Source of the DNA: Bacteroidales bacterium
Lineage (GTDB): Bacteria > Bacteroidota > Bacteroidia > Bacteroidales > UBA932
Direction of reading: 5' to 3'
DNA length: 46,390 nucleotides
NCBI GenBank assembly: GCA_017560625.1
Contig: JAFZEP010000030.1
Span: 1-46,390 of the forward strand
Below the pieces are notes generated by a model that had not been told where the DNA came from, searched no databases, and saw only the letters and a program-made list of their open reading frames with translations. Made by a program: the position numbers and the translations under genes. Positions 32,385 through 42,500 of the stretch are shown piece after piece (position 1 is the first letter of the stretch; each line of letters starts with the position of its first letter).

Positions 32385-33530
32385 CTACTTCTTCTGGAAT
32401 ACACGGACATAGTCGATCTCCATCTCTGCAGGGCCGCCATTAAGGGCTGTAACCTTGTTGATGTCATGGATACCAGGGAAGTTTCCGCCGACTGCAAGAT
32501 TGAGGAGGATGAAATTGTCCTTACGGAACTCGTTGTCACCGAAGTCCTTGATGTTCATCTTGAAATACGGCTTCGCATTAGGATTGGTGTCGAGGTCAAT
32601 GTACATCGCCACCTGATTCTCATCCCAAATGCATGTGAATGTATGGAACTCACCGTCCTGAACAGAGTAGCTGTTGGTGTAGCTAGGACCATAATATGCA
32701 TGGTTAGGCTCACCCCAATGGCATGCTCCGTTGAGGAACTTCTCCTGGGTGCCATTATTGATGCCGCCTGAATTTCCCATCTCGAGGATATCTATCTCAC
32801 CGCAGTTTGGCCATCCTTTAGACTTGAAGTCGTTGCCCATCATCCAGAATGCCGGCCAGAGGCCGTTAGCAGTCTTAGGAAGCTTGATGGAAGCTGTCAC
32901 ATAGCCATACTTAAAGTACACCTTGCCGAGAGTGATAAGACGGGCAGAAGTAGCTGTTGCACCCTGATAGCTCTCCTTGCGAGCTGTAATCACGAGCTTG
33001 CCGTCACGCACGTCCACATTCTCCGGACGGTCGGTGTAGTACTGAAGTTCAGCATTGCCCCATCCGTTGCTTCCGCGACCGGTCTCGCATGTCCACCAGT
33101 CGGTGTTGAGCTTTGCGCCATCGAACTCGTCGCTCCAGAAAAGCTTGTATCCATCAGGAACGAACATAGCCTCGCCTGTCGAGCTTGTCTGCTGAGTCAC
33201 GGTCATTTGAGTCGTAGATGACAGCGTCCTGAATGTGATGGTATTGACCCTGTCCTCAGTAAGAACATTCTTCTTTACAGTGACCTTCACCTTGGTCTCA
33301 CCTTTCACGCCGCCTGTAGGATAAACGGAGCACCATGAAGGATCTGCGACAGTAGATCCCCAGTCAGCGTCAGCAGTGACTGTGATATAGGTTTCCTGCT
33401 CCTCAAAGTCAAGGGTCAGTTCTGTAGGGTTAGTCTGTACTGAGCCACCTTTATTAACCGGTTCTGTGGGCTTTTCGCCACATGATGCCACCAATAACGC
33501 GATGGCCAAAAGCTTTGATATCATTTTCAT
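32385..33530 (-). CDS. GH16 endo-beta-glucanase lipoprotein with BACON domain
   Basis: 381 residues; lipobox VASC (Cys17). A BACON domain (~34-115, ADADWGSTVADPSWCSVYP, TVTQQT) is followed by a GH16 jelly roll (~122-380) with GYKLFWSDEFDG, WPAFWMMG and the catalytic motif GEIDILE: nucleophile Glu245, acid/base Glu250. The methionine after the motif (ILEMG) gives the extra-residue bulge E-I-D-I-x-E seen in laminarinase-type subfamily 3 enzymes, which cut beta-1,3- and mixed-linkage glucans. The last residues IDYVRVFQKK are typical of the fold. It is distinct from the neighbouring GH16 gene. Likely surface exposed, cutting polymer for uptake by the SusCD pair. Confidence 0.94.
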   Translation of the reverse strand: MKMISKLLAIALLVASCGEKPTEPVNKGGSVQTNPTELTLDFEEQETYITVTADADWGSTVADPSWCSVYPTGGVKGETKVKVTVKKNVLTEDRVNTITFRTLSSTTQMTVTQQTSSTGEAMFVPDGYKLFWSDEFDGAKLNTDWWTCETGRGSNGWGNAELQYYTDRPENVDVRDGKLVITARKESYQGATATSARLITLGKVYFKYGYVTASIKLPKTANGLWPAFWMMGNDFKSKGWPNCGEIDILEMGNSGGINNGTQEKFLNGACHWGEPNHAYYGPSYTNSYSVQDGEFHTFTCIWDENQVAMYIDLDTNPNAKPYFKMNIKDFGDNEFRKDNFILLNLAVGGNFPGIHDINKVTALNGGPAEMEIDYVRVFQKK

Positions 33531-33535
33531 AATTT

Positions 33536-33583
33536 TAGATTTCTCGACTCACTTCGTTCGCTCGAAATGACGTGAACGTCATT
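33536..33583. repeat. Palindromic intergenic element between the two GH16 genes
   Basis: ATTTCTCGACTCACTTCG, then TTCGCTCGAAATGACG, followed by TGAACGTCATTTCT. It contains the inverted repeat AAATGACGT/ACGTCATTT (33565-33573 / 33576-33584, 2-base loop), and its 3' arm overlaps the stop codon of the second GH16 gene. It is a different family from the 34-bp CEEQ element. Confidence 0.65.
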
Positions 33584-35027
33584 TCTGAAATACTCTTACG
33601 TAATCGATTTCATATGTTGCAGGGAGGCATGACTCGTCCACGCCGTACATTCCGCCCCAATCTCCACCCCATGCGAGGTTGAGCTTGAGTTCAAATGCCT
33701 TGTTGAAAGGCCATGTGTTGGCGTTGCGTCCCTGAGAATAGTCGTCTGGATTGTAGTAGAACAGCTGCTGGCCGTCCACATATGTCTTTATATACTCAGG
33801 AGTCCACTCTAGCGCATATGTATGGAACTCATCCATTACTGTAGCGATCTTTTTTGCAGCGGTCTTCTGAGTGCCGATTGCATGGTAGTATGACTTGCAG
33901 TGGATAGAAGAAGAGACCTCTGTCGGCACGCATCCAACGTGCTCCATGATGTCGATTTCTCCTCCCTCAGGCCATCCTGACCACACAGAAGGCATCATCC
34001 AGAAAGCAGGCCATGTGCCCTTGCCCTTAGGCAATTTGAGACGGGCCTCGAAATAGCCGTATGTCCAGTTCTTTCTGGTGTTCACACGTGCCGAATACAC
34101 TCTGTTTCCGCTCTTGATAGCGCGGATCTTGAGAGTGCCGTCACTCACGTCGGCAGTGACGATGTCGCCGACACGGCCGGCAACGTAAGTCTGGAGCTCA
34201 TTGTTTACCCAGCCCGGCTCCGCAGTCTCATACCACCACTCCTTTGTGTCAGGCATGGTCAGAGAAGGATCATTGAACTCGTCTCTCCAGACGAGGGTGT
34301 AGCCTGCCGGAGTGTAGATCTCTGGCTCCACATATTCTACTCCCTCAGGCACGATAAAGCCTGAAGGTACGACAAAGTCCGACCATACATATATAGTAGT
34401 AAGGCCAGGGTTGCCGGAAGCGTTCAGTTGTTTAAGTTTGGAAAGTAAGCGGATGTCGATCGTCTTGAGATCATTTCCCGACACATTAAGGGAAACGAGA
34501 TCCGGGAAAAGCTTAGACAGGTCTGAAATGTCTGTCAGGCCTGCATTTGAAAGATCCAATTCTGTCACACCCTCGATCTCCTTGGTGCTGAGTACGCCGT
34601 CGCCGTCCTTGTCGAGAATCTTGAGCAGCGCTGCCAGAAGTGCAGGGTCAGAGACGCTCACGCTCTCGACCTTGTAGTGCTGATGCACCGGAATCTCGAT
34701 TTTCTGGGTACCGACCCTGAAAAGGAGGGCTGTCTGACGCTCATCGCCGGTTTTGTTCTCTTCTATTGTGACCTTGACATCGGTCTGGCCCTTGATGCCG
34801 CCGGTAGGCGAAGTCTTCACCCATGAGTCAAGCGGAGTCACACCCCAGTCGGAGTCTGCACCGACAGTCAGCACTACGTCCTGAGCTGCAGATGAAACAG
34901 AAATCGACTGTGGAGTCACCTGAAGATTGATTTCGGGAGCAGTGCCGTCCTGATTCGGTTTGTCGCCACAAGCGAAGAACAATACCGCAATTACAGTCAG
35001 TATAAATAAGGAATTGAATCTCATCAT
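33579..35027 (-). CDS. GH16 endo-beta-glucanase lipoprotein with BACON, EF-hand and LRR-like segments
   Basis: 482 residues; lipobox FFAC (Cys20). Order: BACON domain (33-118, GADSDWGVTPLDSWVKTSP), then DKDGDGVLSTKE (139-150), a canonical EF-hand loop with Asp139, Asp141, Asp143 and Glu150 at positions 1, 3, 5 and 12; then leucine-rich turns LTELDLSNAGLTDISDLSKL and LVSLNVSGNDL (about 155-212); then a GH16 domain (240-482) with AGYTLVWRDEFND, WPAFWMMPSVW and GEIDIMEHVG, nucleophile Glu357 and acid/base Glu362. The catalytic part is laminarinase-like (subfamily 3). The EF-hand/LRR insert between BACON and GH16 is unusual and could form a calcium-stabilised spacer or binding surface. First gene after an internal terminator in the locus. 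Confidence 0.93.
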   Translation of the reverse strand: MMRFNSLFILTVIAVLFFACGDKPNQDGTAPEINLQVTPQSISVSSAAQDVVLTVGADSDWGVTPLDSWVKTSPTGGIKGQTDVKVTIEENKTGDERQTALLFRVGTQKIEIPVHQHYKVESVSVSDPALLAALLKILDKDGDGVLSTKEIEGVTELDLSNAGLTDISDLSKLFPDLVSLNVSGNDLKTIDIRLLSKLKQLNASGNPGLTTIYVWSDFVVPSGFIVPEGVEYVEPEIYTPAGYTLVWRDEFNDPSLTMPDTKEWWYETAEPGWVNNELQTYVAGRVGDIVTADVSDGTLKIRAIKSGNRVYSARVNTRKNWTYGYFEARLKLPKGKGTWPAFWMMPSVWSGWPEGGEIDIMEHVGCVPTEVSSSIHCKSYYHAIGTQKTAAKKIATVMDEFHTYALEWTPEYIKTYVDGQQLFYYNPDDYSQGRNANTWPFNKAFELKLNLAWGGDWGGMYGVDESCLPATYEIDYVRVFQK

Positions 35028-35035
35028 TTAATTAT

Positions 35036-35075
35036 AAAAAGTCAGGGCAAAGCCCATTACGGGCCTTGTCCTGAC
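35036..35075 (-). terminator. Terminator or attenuator inside the polysaccharide operon
   Basis: Stem 35041-35055 / 35061-35075 (15 pairs, two of them G-U), loop ATTAC. On the minus strand it is followed by TTTTT (35036-35040). It lies 9 bases after the stop of the glycan-binding gene and 8 bases before the start of the next GH16 gene, so the downstream enzymes need read-through or processing. Confidence 0.8.
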
Positions 35076-35084
35076 TGAAAAATG

Positions 35085-38015
35085 TTATTTATGCTCTGCG
35101 AAGTAAATATCGCTGATAGTAACCTCTGTACCGGCTGGATTTCCACCGAAGTCGAAGAAGAGGCTGATCTTCTCCATGTCGATTCCGTCCATGCCCACTA
35201 CCTTATAGACATAGTCCTCGTAAGCAGCGATGACATGCTTGTCAGCAAAGTAGAATGAGTTGTCGTCACCTGTCTTTGTGAGCTTGATTGTCATGCCTGG
35301 AAGGTCCTGTGTAGAGTTGACAACGCAGTAGAAGTCATACTTCTTTCCTGCCTGTGAAGAGATGTCAGTGCGGAAAGCCACCTGTGCCTGCCACTGCTCG
35401 AATGTTGCCTCAGGGAGAGTCACAGTAAGGCTGTTGCCCTCAACTGTAGTCTCTGGATTGTCGATCTGAGTCCAACCTGGTGCGTAGTAGTAGAACATTT
35501 CCTCTACATTCATAGAAAGCCAGAGGTTGTCTGGTGAGTTCGGATCGAGGACAGTCTCGCCTGAACCGCCGCCAGCATTTCCTCCTTCAACATGCTCACG
35601 GAACACGATGTCGCTGATTGTCACCTCTGTGCCAGCTGGGTTGCCACCGAAGTCGAAGAAGAGGCTGATCTTCTCCATATCGATTCCATCCATGCCCTGA
35701 ACTACATATACATAGTCCTCGTATGCAGTGATGACATGCTTGTCAGCAAAGTAGAATGAGTTGTCGTCACCTGTCTTTGTCAACTTGATTGTCATGCCTG
35801 GAAGATCCTGGTTAGAGTTGACAACGCAATAGAAGTCATACTTCTTGCCTGCCTCTGATGAAAGATTTGTGCGGAAAGCCACCTGTGCCTGCCACTGGTC
35901 TGTCGTAGCCTCTGGAAGAGAAACAGTAAGGCTGTTGCCATTGACTGTTGTCTCTGGATTGTCGATCTGAGTCCAACCTGGTGCATAGTAGTAGAACATC
36001 TCCTCAACTTCCATTGAAAGCCAGAGGTTTGTTCCTGCGTTAGGATCGAACTCTGGAGTCTCAGGCTCTGTCGGAGGGACAACTGCGCCCTTAGACTCAC
36101 GAAGAACGATATCCTTCACAACAACTGTCGAACCGCCCTGTCCGCCACCGAAGTCGAGAACGAGCTTGAGGTTAGCGCAGTCGATACCAGGAGCGCCGTA
36201 AACATCGAGAACGAAATCCTCATATGCTGTAAGGGCATAGCGGCCGTCTGTGATGATAGCAGCATCGTCGTCCTGAGCACAAAGCTTCACTGTCACACCA
36301 GCGTGGTCTGCATCAGAATTAAGCACGAGGTGGAAGTCGTAAGTCTTGTCTGCTGAAGTAGCGATACCTGTGTTCTGGAAGAAGAACTGGCCCTGCCACT
36401 GCTGGCTTCCGATACCCTCAGGAAGCACGAATGTGTGTGTGCCACCCTCTGATGTGACTGTAGCGTTGTCGATAGCGCCCCAGTCATTGTTTGCAAACCA
36501 GAAGTGGTGGTCAGTAGTCACCGCTGAGTTCCAAAGATTGTCAGCTGCTGACGGATCGAAAGGTGCAGGACCTGAAGCGCCGCCCTCGATGTGCTCCTGA
36601 AGGATGATGTCCTTGATCACTACAGTAGAACCTGCAACAGCTCCACCGAAGTCGAGAACGAGCTTAACGTTATTGATGTCAACGCCCTGGATTCCCTTCA
36701 CCTGGTATACATAGTCCTCAAATGCTGTCAGCTGGTGAGCGTCCTCGAAGAAGAACTTGGTGTCGTCATCCTGCTGAGTGAGCTTGATTGTAGCAGCCGG
36801 GTGATCTGCAGTCGAGTTGAGAATGAGCTGGAAGTCATAAGTCTTGTCAGCTGAAGTTACCAGACCTGTATTGTTGAATACCATCTGACCCTGCCAACGC
36901 TGAGTACCGATGCCCTCAGGAATAACGATAGTGTGAGTGTTGCCCTCTGGTGTGTAAGCAGGATTGTCGATCTGTCCCCAGTCGTTGTTTGCGAACCAGA
37001 ATGAAACATCCATTGCTGCATTCTTCCACATGTTACGGTCTGAGTTCACGTCAAATACTACATCACCAGGACCTGGCTGAGGCTCCTCAGGCTTCACGCT
37101 GCCCTCGAGTACGAACTGATACTTCCAAGCGATAGGGCCACCGTTGTTTGCAGTAGCTGAATAGTGAGCGAAAGTCACCTTCTTTGTTGTCTGATCAAGG
37201 ATCAGATAACGAGGGTTCTCGAGAGCATCCATGTGAGGGATGTATGAGAGGTTCTTGCCCTCCTCAAGCACGAGATAGATCTCCTCGATACCAGCATCGT
37301 TCCAGTTGTTCTCGAATGAATAAGTAGATGTGTAGGCCTCGATCGGAACCTGATAGTCCTGACCGTCGTTGGTGTTGTACTCAGCACCGTAGCCTGAACC
37401 TGTGTTCACATACACTGTTCCACCCTCACCTGGGTTGTAAGTGTACTTGCCGTCAGCTGAGAAAGTCATGCGGTCGTCATAGAGACCCATTCCCTCCTTG
37501 TTGTTGACAGGAGCTGACCACCAGCCGTCTGGAGTCTGAGCAGTCTCACCGCAGCCGAAGTGACCGGCAACTGTATTGTTCCACTCCCATGTCTTCGACT
37601 CTGAACCTGCAAGCATAGTCTTATACTTTGTAGGGTCGAACGGATCGCGGTAAGTGTTCTCGAGAGTGAACTCGACAACCTTAGAACCTACAGAAACGCC
37701 GTGAGCGTTGTATGCCTTCACCTCAACAGAGTGAGTTCCGGCATCACGAAGACGAAGCTGAAGACCGTTTCCGGTGTAAGCGTACTTCTTGTTGGCCTTT
37801 CCGTCGATCTTTTCCTCGCCGAAGAGCCACATTGGCACCATTCCCTGATTTTCGATAGAGAATGTGACATAGTTGGTAGCCTGGTCTACATTGATCTTGA
37901 CCTGGAGTTCAGAAGCAGAAGGGACCTTGTTTGGGTCAACCTCCATGATGTCCTGAACGCAACCCATGGTAACAACCGCAGCCAGAGCCAACGCCATATA
38001 TTTCAAAATCTTCAT
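35085..38015 (-). CDS. Four-module surface glycan-binding lipoprotein (SusE/F position)
   Basis: 976 residues; lipobox TMGC (Cys19). After an N-terminal immunoglobulin-like region (30-120) and a domain at 125-305 (TWEWNNTVAGHFGCG, typical of surface glycan-binding proteins of SusE/F position), there are four tandem beta-sandwich modules at 321-478, 487-641, 657-808 and 823-975. Each starts DxNxxxNLW and includes WxQIDNP, WQxQ, YDFxxVxNS and KLxLDFGG, which suggests carbohydrate-binding jelly rolls. Modules 1 and 2 share FWFANNDWG; modules 3 and 4 share FYYYAPGWTQIDNPETT and are nearly identical in DNA as well, so they stem from a recent duplication. No catalytic residues are seen. It follows susD by 19 bases and should capture polymer at the cell surface. 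Confidence 0.88.
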   Translation of the reverse strand: MKILKYMALALAAVVTMGCVQDIMEVDPNKVPSASELQVKINVDQATNYVTFSIENQGMVPMWLFGEEKIDGKANKKYAYTGNGLQLRLRDAGTHSVEVKAYNAHGVSVGSKVVEFTLENTYRDPFDPTKYKTMLAGSESKTWEWNNTVAGHFGCGETAQTPDGWWSAPVNNKEGMGLYDDRMTFSADGKYTYNPGEGGTVYVNTGSGYGAEYNTNDGQDYQVPIEAYTSTYSFENNWNDAGIEEIYLVLEEGKNLSYIPHMDALENPRYLILDQTTKKVTFAHYSATANNGGPIAWKYQFVLEGSVKPEEPQPGPGDVVFDVNSDRNMWKNAAMDVSFWFANNDWGQIDNPAYTPEGNTHTIVIPEGIGTQRWQGQMVFNNTGLVTSADKTYDFQLILNSTADHPAATIKLTQQDDDTKFFFEDAHQLTAFEDYVYQVKGIQGVDINNVKLVLDFGGAVAGSTVVIKDIILQEHIEGGASGPAPFDPSAADNLWNSAVTTDHHFWFANNDWGAIDNATVTSEGGTHTFVLPEGIGSQQWQGQFFFQNTGIATSADKTYDFHLVLNSDADHAGVTVKLCAQDDDAAIITDGRYALTAYEDFVLDVYGAPGIDCANLKLVLDFGGGQGGSTVVVKDIVLRESKGAVVPPTEPETPEFDPNAGTNLWLSMEVEEMFYYYAPGWTQIDNPETTVNGNSLTVSLPEATTDQWQAQVAFRTNLSSEAGKKYDFYCVVNSNQDLPGMTIKLTKTGDDNSFYFADKHVITAYEDYVYVVQGMDGIDMEKISLFFDFGGNPAGTEVTISDIVFREHVEGGNAGGGSGETVLDPNSPDNLWLSMNVEEMFYYYAPGWTQIDNPETTVEGNSLTVTLPEATFEQWQAQVAFRTDISSQAGKKYDFYCVVNSTQDLPGMTIKLTKTGDDNSFYFADKHVIAAYEDYVYKVVGMDGIDMEKISLFFDFGGNPAGTEVTISDIYFAEHK

Positions 38016-38034
38016 AATCTTACTGAATTAACGA

Positions 38035-39570
38035 TTAATAGTTGTTCTGAGTAAGAGGATACTGAGTACTTGCAGTAGCGTCCATCTCCGACTGTGGGAA
38101 TGGGATGTACTTCTTGTTCTCAGTCCAAGCCTTTGTGCGGTAGCCACCCTCGTCGTTAGCAGGAGTGAGTACGTTTGCTGCCTGTCCGAGACGGATGAGG
38201 TCCCAGTAGCGCTTACCCTCACCCATGAGCTCTACGTGACGCTCCTGGAGGATAGACTCGAGGCTTGCAGACGCATTGCCGAGGCCTGCGCGTGCGCGTA
38301 CCTCATTGAGGTATGCATCAGCAGAACCCTTACCTGCACATCCGTGAACTGCGATGAGCTCAGCAGCGTTGAGGAGAGTCTCAGCATAACGGTAGAGGCG
38401 GATGTTGTTGCCATAGTTGAGCACCGCGTCAGCGATCTGACCAGCGTTACCGTCGAGACGAGGGAGATACTTTGCAAGGTGATAACCTGTCTCCTGATAA
38501 CGTGCAGTGAAAGTCATGTTAGGCTCTGAAGCTGTCTCATATACTGTAACTGCATATCTGAGGTCACCCTCTTCGAATGCCTTAGGCGCCATCGGAGTGA
38601 GCGGGAAGAAGCCCCAACCTTCATTACCGTACTTCGCGCTGCCTGCCATACTGTTCAAGCCCATGAGTGTAGGGAGAACTGTACCACCTGCATTGAGAGG
38701 GCCGCCCCATGAACGGTAAGCACCCTGGTTGAAGTAGTTGATGTCGAGGATAGTCTCTGAGCTCCACTCGCCTGCAGGCTCCCACATGTTAGCGAGGTCT
38801 GCTGAAGAAACGAGAGCATACTGACCGCTCTGGATGATCTCCTCCATGTAGTCGAGAGCCTTCTGCATTCTAGCCTTGTCGTTCTGATACATTACGATCT
38901 CAGCATAGAGCATCATGGCAGCTGCCTGAGTGATGCGACCGAGCTCTGCAGTACGCTTCATAGGAAGCACCTTGGAGTCGATCACACCCTCGAGCGAAGA
39001 AGCCATAGCCTCGTACACCTCGTCAGCCTTCATCTGAGGAGTTGCATAAGGGAAGTCGAGGTTTGTCTCATAGTAAGGGAGGTTACCCCAGAGCTTCCAC
39101 ATCTGAGTGTAGTACCAGTTGCGGAGAACTGTTGCCTCAGCGAGGTACTCGGCCTTCTTCTCCTCAGCGATGTTCTGTACACCTGGCATATACTTGTGAA
39201 CGCAGTTTGCACGGTTCACACCTGAGTAGCAGATTGTCCACACGCCTGAAGGAGTGTTCTGAGAATCAACTGAATAATCGAACATCAAGTGATAGTGACG
39301 GTTGTCTGAAACGCCTGATCCGCCTGGATAGATGTCATCAGCCATCACCTCATAGATCATAGGTACCGGATTGTACTGGTTCATTCCCCAGTCAAACCAC
39401 TGAAGCGGATCGTAAGCGGCAACGAGGGCCTCCTTGATACGTGCCTCAGAATTATAGTACTCATCAATATAGATCTTATCGTGAGATTGTACATTGAGCC
39501 AGTCCTCACCACAAGAGCTGAGAGTCGTAGAAAGCAGCGCAGCTGCTACAAAATAATATATCTTTTTCAT
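38035..39570 (-). CDS. SusD/RagB family outer-membrane lipoprotein
   Basis: 511 residues; lipobox LSSC (Cys20). SusD proteins form the lid of the SusC transporter and bind glycan. Features: N-terminal EDWLNVQSHDKI, the TPR-like helices (KKAEYLAEATVLRNWYYTQMWKLWGNLPYY is the classic SusD segment, starting near 135), LYRYAETLLNAAEL, and the C-terminal ERHVELMGEGKRYWDLIRLG. The TPR part and the ligand-binding part are both complete. The gene starts 21 bases after susC, the standard arrangement. Confidence 0.96.
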   Translation of the reverse strand: MKKIYYFVAAALLSTTLSSCGEDWLNVQSHDKIYIDEYYNSEARIKEALVAAYDPLQWFDWGMNQYNPVPMIYEVMADDIYPGGSGVSDNRHYHLMFDYSVDSQNTPSGVWTICYSGVNRANCVHKYMPGVQNIAEEKKAEYLAEATVLRNWYYTQMWKLWGNLPYYETNLDFPYATPQMKADEVYEAMASSLEGVIDSKVLPMKRTAELGRITQAAAMMLYAEIVMYQNDKARMQKALDYMEEIIQSGQYALVSSADLANMWEPAGEWSSETILDINYFNQGAYRSWGGPLNAGGTVLPTLMGLNSMAGSAKYGNEGWGFFPLTPMAPKAFEEGDLRYAVTVYETASEPNMTFTARYQETGYHLAKYLPRLDGNAGQIADAVLNYGNNIRLYRYAETLLNAAELIAVHGCAGKGSADAYLNEVRARAGLGNASASLESILQERHVELMGEGKRYWDLIRLGQAANVLTPANDEGGYRTKAWTENKKYIPFPQSEMDATASTQYPLTQNNY

Positions 39571-39591
39571 CTTAAATCTCTTTACTGGTGA

Positions 39592-42500
39592 TTAGAAAGT
39601 AATGCTTGCACCGAACTGAACTGTACGTGCCTGAGGATAGATACCTCTGTCGACGTAGTCAGCGATTTCAGGATCGAATCCGTCATACTTTGTGAGAGTG
39701 AATGCATTCTCGCAAGCAGCGTAAATGCGAAGCTTCTTGACGAATACCTTGTTTGTCCACTTCACTGGAAGAGTGTAACCGAGGGTCACGTTCTTGAGAC
39801 GGAAGTAGCTTGCGTCCTTGATGAAGAAGTCAGAAGCCTTTGACCAGTTCTGGTTAGGGTCAGTGTTTGTGAAACGAGGATACTCGTTTGTAGAACCCTC
39901 ACCTGTCCAGCGGTTGAGGACATACTTAGGCTGGTTCATTACAGGGATATCTGTACGACGTGTTGCGTCGAATACGTTGTTACCTGCTACGCCCTGCCAT
40001 ACCATAGAGAAGTCGATGCCCTTCCAGTCGAAACCGGCATTGATACCGAATGTCCATGAAGGAACACACTTGCCGAGGTTTGTACGGTCGCCCTCTGCAG
40101 TGATTGTACCGTCACCATTGAGGTCCTGATAGCGGAAGTCACCAGGCTGTGCGTCCGGCTGGATGAGGTTTCCGTTTGCATCTACATAAGAGCGTACCTC
40201 GTCCCAGTTCTGGAACACACCGTCAGTCTTGTAACCATAGAAGTAAGGGAACGGCATGTTGTTCTCACCGCGGATGATTGTACCCATCTGGTGAACAGAA
40301 CCTCTGTCGAGGATACCTGACTCGTTACCGGCGTTGATGAGGAGAGTCTTGATGTATGTTGCGTTTGCACCTACATTGAAGTTGAAGTCACCCACTGTGT
40401 AACGGTAGCTGAGCTCGAGCTCGACACCGCTGTTTGACATCGAACCTACGTTACCCCAAGGCTTAGACTCACCAAGGTATGTAGGAACAGGCATCTCGAT
40501 GAGCATACCGTCAGTTCTCTTATAGAAGTAGTCTGCTGTGAACTGGATAGAGTTGCCGAGGAAGCCGAGATCGATACCCAAGTCTGTCTGGTTACTTCTC
40601 TCCCACTCGAGGTTCTCGTTAGGAGTTACGGAAGTCTTCACACCATTGATGATTGTCTCATTACCGAGAGCGCCGCTACCGAATACGTAGTTGTTGCCGG
40701 AAGCAGTCTGAGCTGCGTACATGAAGTTACCGAGACGGTCGTTACCGTTGATACCCCAAGATGCACGGAGCTTCAAAGCTGAAAGCCACTGTGCCTGACC
40801 CTCGAGGAAGCCCTCGTTTCTGATGTTCCAAGCAGCAGATGCTGAAGGGAAGATCGCGAAACGTCTGCCAGGTCCGAAGCGTGACGAACCGTCACGACGA
40901 ACTGTTGCCTGGAGCATATAGCGGTTGTCGTAGTCGTAAGAAGCACGTGCGAACACTGATGCGAGGCGATAGTCTGCATAAAGGTATCCGCCACCGTCGT
41001 TATCCTCACGCTGGCTTGTAGCAAAGCCCATGTTAGCCTTTGTAGGATCCTCCTCTGTGAGGTACATTCTTGACGCATTGATGCTGCGGCCCTGGTCTGC
41101 GCTTGCTGACTGACCGAGCATTACTGTGAGGTTGTGCTTCTCAGCGAATGACTTAGTGTAAGTCAAAGTGTTTTCAACCTGCCAGATGAGACCACGGTTC
41201 ATCGAGCCCCATACTGATGAGTAACCCTGATGACGTGTTGCTGAAAGATAATGGTTAGGTGTCCAACCGTCTGAACCGCCGACAGAGAAGTCAACGTTTA
41301 CTGAAGAGCGGAGAGTAAGACCGTCATAAAGCTGGAACTCGAGCTCTGCACCACCCACGAGGCGGTCATAGTTGTTCTTTGTTCCTGGCATCGAAAGGTC
41401 TGCAAGAGGGTTGATCATTTCCTGGAACTCAGTTCCCGGCACTGTGAAGAGGCGACCGTTGTTCTTGTCTCTGATGAGGTTGTAGTCGCTCCAGTTAGGG
41501 TTGAGGAGTTCGCCTGTAGTAGCATCCACAGCGTGCGCAGCATCGTTGTAGTAGTACTTGTCGATCACAGCCTGCTCGTCTGCAGGGTCAACGTATACGC
41601 TGAGGAGTGGAGAAAGAGCTGCAGCAGATCCGAGAGGAGAGCCGAACTCAGAGTTGGTAGTAATACCGGTTGTGAATGTACGTGAGTAAGAAGCGTTGAT
41701 GTTGAGGGTCATCTTGTTGAGCCAAGAGCGATCCTGTGTGTTATCGAACACGCTGTACTTGTCGTTCACGCGGACAGTGAAACGCTCATAGTTAGAGCGG
41801 TCGTAGTTACCTCCGACGATACCTTCCTGAGTGTAGTAACCAGCTGAAACGAAGTACTGGTTCTTGCCGCTTGTACCGCTGAGAGTGAGCTGGTGAGTCT
41901 GCTGAGGAGCATTCCAGTTGAAGAGCTCATTCTGCCAGTCTGTACCCTTTCCGAATGCATAAGGATCTGCATACTTAGGAGCGTTTCCGTCGTTGATTGC
42001 AGCCTCGTTCATCATGATTGCGTACTCAGTCGCGTTGAGCACCTCACGCTTGCGCCAAGGGCTTGACATACCGTACTGGAAATCGTAAGAAACAGAAACC
42101 TTGTCCTTTAAGCCTTTCTTTGTAGTCACGAGGATAACACCGTTCGCACCACGTGTACCGTAGACAGCACATGAAGCAGCATCCTTGAGGATGTCGATAC
42201 GCTCGATGTCGCTAGGTGCGAGGTAGTCGATACCGCCGGAAATGGCCATTCCGTCAACCACATAGAGAGGGTTGGCGTCGTTGATGGTACCGATACCGCG
42301 GATGCGGATCTGTGAGCCAGCGCCCGGCTGACCTGAAGTCGATGTTACGTTGACGCCAGGAGTAAGACCCTTGAGGGCGTCATCTACGCGGACTGCTGCG
42401 ACCTTGTCGAGCATCTCGCTGCCGACTGTCGAGATGGCTGCTGATACAACGGCTTTCTTCTGCACGCCGTATCCGATCATCACCACCTCGTCAAGCATTT

